Assembly: GCA_947463165.1 (NCBI GenBank)
Contig: CANHSW010000149.1
Span: 1-5,934, forward strand
Direction: 5' to 3'
Length of the DNA: 5,934 nucleotides
From: Cyanobacteriota bacterium
GTDB taxonomy: Bacteria; Cyanobacteriota; Cyanobacteriia; PCC-6307; Cyanobiaceae
Made by a program: the position numbers and the translations under genes. Positions 1-5,623 of the stretch are shown in pieces. The notes under the pieces are model-generated. The model worked only from the letters and a program-made list of their open reading frames with translations, did no database searches and had not been told where the DNA came from. The first letter of the stretch is position 1. Each line of letters begins with the position of its first letter.

Positions 1-573
1 AGCATCTGGATGCTGGAGGAGGTGGTAGCCGACGCCTCGATTCCAGTGAACGCGGTGGCCGACGCCGTCGACCAGGCCGATTTTCGCCGCTTCCTGGAAA
101 ATATCAGTCCTGCCGAGATGGTGCGCCAAATTGGCCGGGCCCGACCCGATACGGACCTGGGCAAGCCGCCGCAAAGCCTTGGTAACCCGGCGGAGAGCCA
201 GCCAAGCCAAACCAAGCCCCTGATCCAGCCCGCCCCAGACCAGCAACTGCTCGGCCCCGCCCCAGGACCCGACCCAGGAGAGCAGCCCCCCGCAGGCGAA
301 CCGGCCCCACCCACTTCAACTGAGGCGAGTGCAGCTGACGCGAGCTCAACCGACCCGGCTGCCACCAGCCAGTCTCCGGTTAGCCCGGGCGCAGCTGGCC
401 AGCATGCAGTTGACCAGGCTGCAGCGGCGCCGGATCCAGGGGCCCAAGCCGCCACCGGGCCAGAAGCCCCCGACCAACCCCCGGCCCCCGCTAAGCGGCC
501 TGCCGCTGAACAAAAGCCGCCCAAACCCAGGCCCGAACCCCCTGCAGATCAGCCCCCAGGTGCCGCCCCTTAG
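1..573 (+). CDS. C-terminal part of an unrecognised protein with a long Pro/Ala/Gln-rich tail (5' partial)
   Basis: The frame is open from the first base, so the true start lies upstream; an in-frame ATG at 10 is probably internal. The visible part is 190 residues. The first 45 or so look like the end of a folded domain: acidic and helical, with VADAVDQADFRRFLEN followed by SPAEMVRQIGRARP. From about residue 55 to the end it is low-complexity sequence dominated by Pro, Ala, Gln, Gly and Asp, becoming Lys/Arg/Pro-rich near the stop (KRPAAEQKPPKPRPEPP). Such a tail suggests a disordered extension. I do not recognise the family and assign no function. The stop (TAG, 571-573) lies about 14 bp inside the probable start of the aldo/keto reductase in another frame, so the two genes may be translationally coupled. 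The tail could have lengthened by recent drift, because the overlapping +2 frame is also open here. Confidence 0.6.
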   Translation, partial: SIWMLEEVVADASIPVNAVADAVDQADFRRFLENISPAEMVRQIGRARPDTDLGKPPQSLGNPAESQPSQTKPLIQPAPDQQLLGPAPGPDPGEQPPAGEPAPPTSTEASAADASSTDPAATSQSPVSPGAAGQHAVDQAAAAPDPGAQAATGPEAPDQPPAPAKRPAAEQKPPKPRPEPPADQPPGAAP

Positions 574-1816
574 ACGCCCCTATGGCCGCGGTCCAGCGGT
601 TTCAGCCTTCACCCTCGGCACCATGCGGGCCCTGGCGAGCCCGGCCCAGATGCAGGCCGTAGTCCGGGCGGCCCTGGCGGCCGGCATCAACCATCTGGAA
701 ACCGCACCGGCCTACGGACCCGCCGAGCGCTTCTTGGGCCAGGCGTTACAAAATCTCGCCCGCGAGGGGCAGGAGCCGCCGGGGGGCTGGTTGATCACCA
801 GCAAACTGCTGCCCGGCTGCGATCTCGACAGCGGCCAGGAGCAGCTCAGGGCGATCCTGAACCGCCTGGGGGTGCCCGCCCTCACCACCCTTGCCGTCCA
901 TGGTCTAAATCTCAACGAGCATCTGAGCTGGGCCCTGCAAGGAGCAGGTGCCGAGCTGCTGGCCTGGGCCCTGGGGGAAGGACTGGTGGGCCAGGTGGGC
1001 TTTACCAGTCACGGCGACAGGGGTTTGATCGAAGGGGCCCTGGCCTCGGGCCGGTTCAGCGTGTGCGGCTTGCATCTGCACCTACTCGATCGCCAGCGGC
1101 TGCCCCTGGCCCGCCAAGCCCTAAGCGAGGGCATCGGCGTGCTGGCGATCTCCCCCGCCGACAAGGGCGGTCAGCTCTACGCCCCGCCAGCTGAACTGGA
1201 GGCCGACTGCGCCCCCTTCCACCCCCTGGAATTGGCCTATCGCTTTTTGCAGCAGCAGGGGATCTCCACCTTGAGCCTGGGGGCTGAACGACCCGAGGAT
1301 CTGATCTGGGCCGAACGCCTCTCGGATCCAGGCCCGCCAAGCCCCGTATCAGCGCAGACCAGCCCGCCAGCCCGCAGCCCCGCCACCGCTCCGCAAATCG
1401 CTGGCGGGGTCCCAGCCACCAACAACAACTGCGCCAGTGCCACTTCAGTGGAGATGAACCTGGAGATGAATGTGGCGCTGGCCGTGGAGCGCCTGGATGC
1501 GGCCGCCAAGGGGCGGTTGGGCAGCGAGTACTGCGGCCAGTGCCGCGCCTGCCTGCCCTGCCCCAATGGCCTGCCGATTCCTGAGCTGTTGCGGCTGCGC
1601 AACCTGGCCCTCGGCCACGGCATGACGGCCTTTGCCAGCGAGCGCTACAACCTGATCGGCCGCGCCGGCCACTGGTGGGAGCAGCTCAACGCCTCGGCCT
1701 GTGGCAGCTGCGGCGATTGCCTACCCCGCTGTCCCCACCAGCTGCCGATCCCCAGCCTGCTGGCCGACACCCATCAGCGGCTGGCCGCCGCACCGCGCCG
1801 GCGCCTGTGGGGATGA
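560..1816 (+). CDS. Aldo/keto reductase with C-terminal double 4Fe-4S motif
   Basis: About 418 residues: an NAD(P)H-dependent aldo/keto reductase TIM barrel fused to a ferredoxin-like region, a known bacterial and cyanobacterial arrangement. Visible barrel landmarks, numbered from GTG at 560, are FTLGTMRAL near residues 17-25, HLETAPAYGPAE with Glu47 where many family members have Asp and with Tyr52, ITSKLLPG with Lys82, and LAVHGLNL with His114. These match the catalytic tetrad, with Glu for Asp. Residues 255-297 form a Pro/Ala/Ser-rich insertion. The Fe-S region has Cys325, 328, 331 and 334 (CX2CX2CX2CP) and Cys381, 384, 387 and 391 (CX2CX2CX3CP). The frame is open back to ATG 329, but residues before 560 are Pro/Arg low complexity lying over the upstream gene's tail. 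Homologous reductases begin close to the RPYGRGPAVS segment, so GTG 560 is my choice; no clear Shine-Dalgarno decides it. The substrate is unknown. It is the last plus-strand gene and converges on the minus-strand cluster. Confidence 0.9.
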   Translation: MPPLRRPYGRGPAVSAFTLGTMRALASPAQMQAVVRAALAAGINHLETAPAYGPAERFLGQALQNLAREGQEPPGGWLITSKLLPGCDLDSGQEQLRAILNRLGVPALTTLAVHGLNLNEHLSWALQGAGAELLAWALGEGLVGQVGFTSHGDRGLIEGALASGRFSVCGLHLHLLDRQRLPLARQALSEGIGVLAISPADKGGQLYAPPAELEADCAPFHPLELAYRFLQQQGISTLSLGAERPEDLIWAERLSDPGPPSPVSAQTSPPARSPATAPQIAGGVPATNNNCASATSVEMNLEMNVALAVERLDAAAKGRLGSEYCGQCRACLPCPNGLPIPELLRLRNLALGHGMTAFASERYNLIGRAGHWWEQLNASACGSCGDCLPRCPHQLPIPSLLADTHQRLAAAPRRRLWG

Positions 1817-1830
1817 GATCTTCTGTTCTG

Positions 1831-1900
1831 GGGAAAATCGCCCCCGAGGAAAATCGCCCCCAGGGCCAATCGCCGCTCTGAGCAAAATCGCCGCCCCAGG
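1831..1900. repeat. Four degenerate copies of an AAAATCGCCsCC-type direct repeat in the convergent intergenic gap
   Basis: Cores lie at 1834-1845 (AAAATCGCCCCC), 1850-1861 (the same), 1866-1877 (CCAATCGCCGCT) and 1884-1895 (AAAATCGCCGCC). Spacing is 16, 16 and 18 bp. The repeats fill most of the 118-bp gap between the reductase stop and the end of the minus-strand solute-binding gene. The first copy with its flank reads GGGG, seven bases, CCCC, a weak hairpin. No U-tract follows, so I do not call an intrinsic terminator. The rest of the gap shows nothing else recognisable. This is probably a small minisatellite that grew by slippage. Confidence 0.6.
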
Positions 1901-1934
1901 GCCCCTAGCCGCTAGCAGGGTTCACAAGCAAGGG

Positions 1935-3020
1935 TCACAAACTGGGGGCGGCCGCATCCCAGAGGGTTTGCAGGGCCAGGCGTTGGCGCATATCCAGGGG
2001 CGGCAAACTCCAGCAGCGGCTCAATAGCGACTCCGCTGGCAGCAGCAGCTGGGCCAAGGCTGGAGGGAAATCAGCCAGGGCGGCCGCCAGCCGGGGGCGC
2101 GGTAAGGGCGGCACCCAACCAGCCGCCAACAGGCGGGGCAGCAGGGGCGGCTCGAGCACCGCCTGCAGCCAGTCGAGCGGCGGCGGCGCTCCGCCAGCCA
2201 GCCGCAACAACAGCTGCCAACTCAGCGGTGCCCCTGAGGCGGGCAGCAACACCTGCAGGCGCTGGTCGCGGCGCAGCAGCGGAATCAGCGCCTGCAAAGG
2301 CACCACGGCAACGGCGGCGGCGCCACTGAGCAGCAGGTTGAGGGCATTGGCGTCGTCGTAGGCCAGGGCATTGGCCCGCAGGGCCCGCAAGCGCTCAAAA
2401 TCGCCCCTCACCAGCGCCATGCACACCCGCGGGCTGGAGGGCAACACCAACTTCTGGCGCAAGCCCGGATCGAGCAGCAGCTCCCAACCCTCGGCGGCGC
2501 GCTTAGCCAGCGCCGGCTGGCTGCGCAGGGCCATCACCCAGGGGCTGAACGCCCAGGGGAAAGCCAGGGCCGCACTGCCCTCGCTGCGATAGAGGCGGCT
2601 GAGCGGTTGGGCCGCCGCCGACAGCTGCTCCAGCAGCTGCGGTTGCGCCAACGGCTGCAACTGGGCCACTGACAAGCTGCTGGCCCAGCCATCGGGCAGG
2701 GCCAGCAAAGCTGGCCGCGGCCGGCTTTGAACGTCAGAACCAGCGCCACCCGAACCAGCGCCGCCACTGGCCGCCAGGCTGGCCAACAGTTCGCCTGGGC
2801 CGGCCACTGTGCGCTGTTGCCAGGGTGCCGGCAAGCGCTTCAGCCAGGGGGGTGGCATCGCCCCTTCAGTGGCCAGCAAAAACGGGGCATCGCTGCGGCC
2901 ACAGCCGCCCAACAACGCCGGCAACAGCAGGCCGCCGGCGCTGCCCAGGCCCAGCTGCAACAGGCGACGCCGCCTCAACAGGGCGGCACTCGGGGCCGGG
3001 CCAGGGAAATCGAACGCCAT
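1935..3020 (-). CDS. PotD-like extracytoplasmic solute-binding lipoprotein with a twin-arginine-like signal
   Basis: A 361-residue protein that looks like a periplasmic type 2 binding protein of the spermidine/putrescine (PotD-like) group. Residues 16-40 are a signal: four consecutive Arg, then LLQLGLGSAGGLLLPALL and the lipobox LGGC with Cys40. This suggests Tat export followed by lipid attachment. Binding-protein landmarks are LAFPWAFSPWVMALRSQ, then WELLLDPGLRQKLVLPSSPR, the segment SGAAAVAVVPLQALIPLL, and the late block LQVLLPASGAPLSWQLLL, which resembles the family's late 'vlP-eG' motif. The frame is open upstream into the cobT end, but ATG at 3020 (10 bp after the cobT stop) puts the signal peptide near the N-terminus, so it is preferred. 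An AGGGT about 11 bp upstream is a possible weak ribosome-binding site. It is the last gene of the minus-strand cluster. No permease or ATPase gene adjoins it, so the ligand and even a transport role are inference. Confidence 0.8.
   Translation of the reverse strand: MAFDFPGPAPSAALLRRRRLLQLGLGSAGGLLLPALLGGCGRSDAPFLLATEGAMPPPWLKRLPAPWQQRTVAGPGELLASLAASGGAGSGGAGSDVQSRPRPALLALPDGWASSLSVAQLQPLAQPQLLEQLSAAAQPLSRLYRSEGSAALAFPWAFSPWVMALRSQPALAKRAAEGWELLLDPGLRQKLVLPSSPRVCMALVRGDFERLRALRANALAYDDANALNLLLSGAAAVAVVPLQALIPLLRRDQRLQVLLPASGAPLSWQLLLRLAGGAPPPLDWLQAVLEPPLLPRLLAAGWVPPLPRPRLAAALADFPPALAQLLLPAESLLSRCWSLPPLDMRQRLALQTLWDAAAPSL
2796..2809 (+). repeat. Dispersed GCCGGCCACTG word (this copy and three others)
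   Basis: The 14-mer TGGGCCGGCCACTG occurs here and at 3105-3118. The 12-mer GGCCGGCCACTG is also at 4966-4977, and the 11-mer GCCGGCCACTG at 1664-1674. The inner octamer GGCCACTG recurs at 2664-2671 and 3743-3750, and as its complement CAGTGGCC at 2867-2874. Copies lie inside four genes and in differing reading frames, so a shared protein motif does not explain all of them. Confidence 0.45.
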
Positions 3021-3030
3021 CGCCGCGACC

Positions 3031-4203
3031 CTAGGCACCCCCGAGCCCCGGGCTGTTAAGCAGCAGTTCACAATCGGCATCGCAGAGCGCCGCCAACTCG
3101 GCGGTGGGCCGGCCACTGAGCTCCCAGAGCAGGGCGAAGCCGCCAGCGCCCACCCCCTCTTTCACATAGCCGCGCTCGTAGTCGCGCAGGGCCTGGCTGC
3201 GGCATTGATCGAAGCGCAGCGATGCCACCGCCAGCTGGGCCTGCACCCCCCAGCGCTGGGAGATCAGGGCCAGCAGCTCGGCCAAATCGCTATGGGGCTC
3301 CTCCGCCAGCCAGGCGGTGGTGGCCACCACCGCCTGGCTGGCCAGCAGCTGGCGCTGCTCGGCGGGGGCCAGGGCCATGGCTATGGCCAGCACGGCGGCC
3401 ATCTGGCTGCCACCGGCCAGCAATACCGGCACCCCCCTGGCGCTGGCCTCCCAGGTGAGACCGGCCGCCAGGGCCTGCATCGGGTCCCCCACCGCCGCCA
3501 ACACCGCCAATGGATCGACGCCACTAGCGCTGTTGGCACTGGCAACAGGAGCCCTGGCATCGATCTCCAGGCAAGCGGCGGCCAAACCCTGGCGCGCCAG
3601 GCGACTCTTGAGCCCATGGGCGGGCTGGAGCAGGCTGCCACTCACCAGTCCCTCCGCCGCCAGGCCCAGGCCCAACAACACCGCCAGGGCGGTACTGGTA
3701 CCACCGGGCACACATTCCGCCAGCAACAGCGGTTCGTTTTTGGGCCACTGGCGGCCCCAGCTGCGGCCCCGCTCCAGCAGCGCCAGCACCCGTTGGCGGC
3801 CCATGGCGGCACCGCTGGAGAGACAGGCCGCCGAGCCGGCGGCCTCCGGCGGCGGCAGGCGCAGGTGGGCGGTGGCCGGGGCGACGGCACAGCCCAGGTC
3901 CACCACCAGGGTGCGGGGCAGTAAACCCAGCTGGCGCAGCACGCCATGGCCAATCAGTGCCGGACTTACCCCCGCCGGCAGGGGCGGCAAGGCATGGGGC
4001 CGCCGAGCCCCTGGACCGAGCAGCAGCAACTCGGTGTCAGCGGCCGCCGTCAGGCGGCGTGAAACGGCTGTGGCGCCTGCGGCGGAGATGCCAGCCAGCT
4101 CAGCCGTAGCGGTGGCCGCCAACAGCAGCAGCGGCCGACAACGAGACCAGTGGCACCGCCAAGCGCTTTGCCAGCTGCTCTGCTCCACCGGTTCCTGGCC
4201 CAT
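3031..4203 (-). CDS. cobT: CobT-type nicotinate-nucleotide phosphoribosyltransferase, UPF0284/TIGR00303 family
   Basis: A 390-residue protein close to the usual length of the UPF0284 family found in cyanobacteria and archaea, distantly related to CobT. By family knowledge it should move phosphoribose from nicotinate mononucleotide to a base, activating the lower ligand for the cobamide nucleotide loop, in the cytoplasm. Visible landmarks are GISAAGATAVSRRLTAAADTE with LLLGPG near residues 38-65, ECVPGGTSTALAVLLGLG at 163-180 (phosphate-binding-like glycine loop), GDPMQALAAG at 239-248, VLLAGGSQMAAVLA at 260-273, and YVKEGVGAGG at 346-355. Glu349 sits in an EG-x-GA context like the catalytic Glu of classical CobT; that equivalence is inference. 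ATG 4203 is chosen because the family's Leu/Ala-rich first strand begins about 24 residues later; an upstream ATG at 4216 is out of frame. Marine Synechococcus generally make pseudocobalamin, so adenine may be the natural base. No cobalamin riboswitch is visible upstream. Confidence 0.88.
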   Translation of the reverse strand: MGQEPVEQSSWQSAWRCHWSRCRPLLLLAATATAELAGISAAGATAVSRRLTAAADTELLLLGPGARRPHALPPLPAGVSPALIGHGVLRQLGLLPRTLVVDLGCAVAPATAHLRLPPPEAAGSAACLSSGAAMGRQRVLALLERGRSWGRQWPKNEPLLLAECVPGGTSTALAVLLGLGLAAEGLVSGSLLQPAHGLKSRLARQGLAAACLEIDARAPVASANSASGVDPLAVLAAVGDPMQALAAGLTWEASARGVPVLLAGGSQMAAVLAIAMALAPAEQRQLLASQAVVATTAWLAEEPHSDLAELLALISQRWGVQAQLAVASLRFDQCRSQALRDYERGYVKEGVGAGGFALLWELSGRPTAELAALCDADCELLLNSPGLGGA

Positions 4204-4261
4204 GCTGATCGCCCATCTTCTAGGCCCTGGCTAAACAGCAGGGGTGCCTGATCTGATCCGC

Positions 4262-4303
4262 CAGCGCAGTTGAGACAGCGCAGTTCAGACAGAGCAGTTC
4301 AGA
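4262..4303. repeat. Three tandem 14-bp repeats spanning the DUF2232 stop codon
   Basis: Copies are CAGCGCAGTTGAGA (4262-4275), CAGCGCAGTTCAGA (4276-4289) and CAGAGCAGTTCAGA (4290-4303), each differing from its neighbour at one position. The last contains the TCA at 4299-4301 that is the DUF2232 TGA stop on the minus strand. The middle copy supplies a second minus-strand TGA (4285-4287) in another frame; the first copy has lost it. The array occupies part of the 95-bp gap before cobT. The remaining 58 bp of that gap show no convincing promoter or riboswitch. Confidence 0.75.
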
Positions 4304-4994
4304 GGGGATCGAGGGCCACCAGGGCCCGCAGCAACTCCGGTGGTTCGCTGATCGGCGCCTGCAGGCGAGCAAAAATCCAATAGGCCACGGCATGGATGGC
4401 CAGCACCAAAATGGTGGCCTGGAACCACACCAGCGCCAGGGCCAGCAGTTGCACCTGGGCCAGCTCGGGCACCAGCCCCATACCTAAAAAATTGAGCAGG
4501 CGCTCCAGCAGGCCGGCTGCGGCCGTGGTGATCACCACCCAGAGATTTTCGCCCACCAGCAAAGAGAGCACCGCCAGCCGCACCAGGAACCCCGCCGCGG
4601 CGATCAGGCTGCCCAGGCCCAAACTCAGCCACCAGCTGAGGCGGCGCCGCCAACACCAACCCAGCCAGAGGGCCAGCAGGCCATTGGGAAACAGCACCAT
4701 CGGCCCTCGTATCGGCCCCATCAGGGCCACCAACAACAGCACCGTCACCAGCACCCCCTCCACGGCGCAGCGCCAGCCGTAGCGCAATTGCAGCAGGGCC
4801 AGGGGCATCGGCAGGGCGAGACGGAACAGGGGGCCGCCCACCGGCAAGTAGTAGAGCGCCACCCAAAGCAGTGCTGTGGCTCCGGCCAGATAGGCGCTAT
4901 CCATCAGCTGGTGGGCCTGCCTGGGGCTCAGCCGGCGCTCCGGCCGTCCGGGGCCAGGGGGATGAGGCCGGCCACTGTCCGGTGCAGGGTCCAT
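4299..4994 (-). CDS. DUF2232 (YybS-like) polytopic membrane protein
   Basis: A 231-residue integral membrane protein matching the cyanobacterial DUF2232 type. After a hydrophilic Pro/Arg-rich N-terminus of about 30 residues come hydrophobic stretches near residues 34-52, 56-72, 79-93, 99-115, 122-148, 150-165 and 178-208, suggesting five to seven membrane spans. Distinctive segments are ALLWVALYYLPVGGPLFRLA, VALMGPIRGPMVLFPNGLLALWLGWCWRR, SLLVGENLWVVIT and the C-terminal VAYWIFARLQAPISEPPELL with VALDPL at the end. The molecular role of the family is unknown; by analogy it may be a membrane component of a transporter-like or envelope system. ATG 4994 lies 28 bp after the upstream lipoprotein stop; Met31 is a possible later start, but relatives also carry the SPRQA-type lead segment. 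No strong Shine-Dalgarno is seen. Codons 168-170 read AAT TTT TTA, unusually A/T-rich for this gene, and form a slippery-type heptamer. The stop lies inside a 14-bp tandem repeat. Confidence 0.85.
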   Translation of the reverse strand: MDPAPDSGRPHPPGPGRPERRLSPRQAHQLMDSAYLAGATALLWVALYYLPVGGPLFRLALPMPLALLQLRYGWRCAVEGVLVTVLLLVALMGPIRGPMVLFPNGLLALWLGWCWRRRLSWWLSLGLGSLIAAAGFLVRLAVLSLLVGENLWVVITTAAAGLLERLLNFLGMGLVPELAQVQLLALALVWFQATILVLAIHAVAYWIFARLQAPISEPPELLRALVALDPL

Positions 4995-5023
4995 CAGGAT
5001 GCGGGGTGGATCAGCGATGTCGA

Positions 5024-5623
5024 TCAGCGGGGGGCGGCGGCGCTGGGGGAGGAGCCGGTGGGTTGAACCCGCTCGATCATCTCCACCTCAAAGCGCAGGC
5101 CAGCGGCCCGCAGGGCCTGGGTGACCGATTCGGCCGGAGCGGCGGGATCGGCCAGGGGTAGCTTCAGCGTGATCCGATAGGGCACTGGCTGCAGGTTGGT
5201 GGCGGCAGCCGGGGGCTGCTTCGTTCCTGGCGCCTGCGGCGGGGAAACCCCGGGGGGCTGCGGGCCAGCCGGGGCTCCGGCGGTTTTGCTGGCTGGCTTG
5301 ACGGCGCCATCGGCACCCTGGCTAGCTCCCGATTGGCCCAGCGGCGGGGCTGGGGCAGCAGCTGGAGCCGTGGGGGCCAACTTTTGGGGCTCGGTTGGGG
5401 CCCCATTGGTTGGAGCCCCAGTGGCAGCGCCAGTGGCAGCCCGATTGGAAACGCCATTGGCGGCGCCAGGGGGAGCCGCGGGCGGGGGCGAGGAGAAGCT
5501 GCCGGAGAGCCGATCACCAAAGGGAGTGCCGCTGCAACCAGCGAGCAGCGACCCCAGGCAGCCGGCCAGCAGGGGGCCAGCCAGGAGCTGGGCCCCCTGC
5601 TGTCGCCGCAGCGGCTGGTTCAT
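5024..5623 (-). CDS. Small Pro/Ala-rich lipoprotein with a conserved-looking C-terminal domain
   Basis: A 199-residue predicted lipoprotein of unknown function. The N-terminus has basic residues (RRQQ), a hydrophobic stretch and two overlapping lipobox candidates, both LLAGC, with Cys22 and Cys30; the second leaves a more normal hydrophobic length. Residues about 33-142 are low complexity in Pro, Ala, Gly and Thr with short repeats such as GAATGAPTNGAPTEP, likely a flexible spacer off the membrane. Residues about 148-185 look folded: YRITLKLPLADPAAPAESV then TQALRAAGLRFEVEMIERV, alternating strand, helix and strand. The start ATG (5621-5623) shares its A with the topA stop (TGATG), implying translational coupling; a TTG one codon earlier is possible but less likely. 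It precedes DUF2232 by 28 bp, suggesting a shared envelope role, which is inference. I cannot name a domain family. Confidence 0.75.
   Translation of the reverse strand: MNQPLRRQQGAQLLAGPLLAGCLGSLLAGCSGTPFGDRLSGSFSSPPPAAPPGAANGVSNRAATGAATGAPTNGAPTEPQKLAPTAPAAAPAPPLGQSGASQGADGAVKPASKTAGAPAGPQPPGVSPPQAPGTKQPPAAATNLQPVPYRITLKLPLADPAAPAESVTQALRAAGLRFEVEMIERVQPTGSSPSAAAPR
5418..5441. repeat. 12-bp tandem duplication within the lipoprotein spacer
   Basis: Two copies of CCAGTGGCAGCG/C lie side by side and stay in frame, encoding the AATGAATG-type repeat in the Pro/Ala/Thr spacer. It is consistent with spacer length change by slippage in whole-codon steps. Confidence 0.55.

Noticed and set aside
1902..1920. 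Hairpin CCCTA...CAGGG near the end of the minus-strand unit as an intrinsic terminator
   Set aside because: The stem is only about 4-5 bp with a wobble and no U-tract follows on either strand.
1675..2027. Plus-strand open frames across the reductase end and the convergent gap
   Set aside because: They overlap the Fe-S cysteine motifs in a different frame and have no homology-like features; treated as composition artefacts.
3018..3116. N-terminal extension of the solute-binding protein to 3116
   Set aside because: It would overlap the cobT C-terminus by 86 bp and push the signal peptide about 32 residues inward; ATG 3020 is far more sensible.
2809..4234. Long plus-strand open frames of about 370 and 305 codons opposite the solute-binding and cobT genes
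   Set aside because: Their products are Gln/Gly/Arg/Ala-rich with no recognisable motif, and the minus-strand frames encode clear families. High G+C makes stop codons rare on the opposite strand.
4204..4298. Cobalamin riboswitch or promoter upstream of cobT
   Set aside because: The gap is only 95 bp, nearly half of it tandem repeat, with no B12-box arrangement or convincing -10 element.
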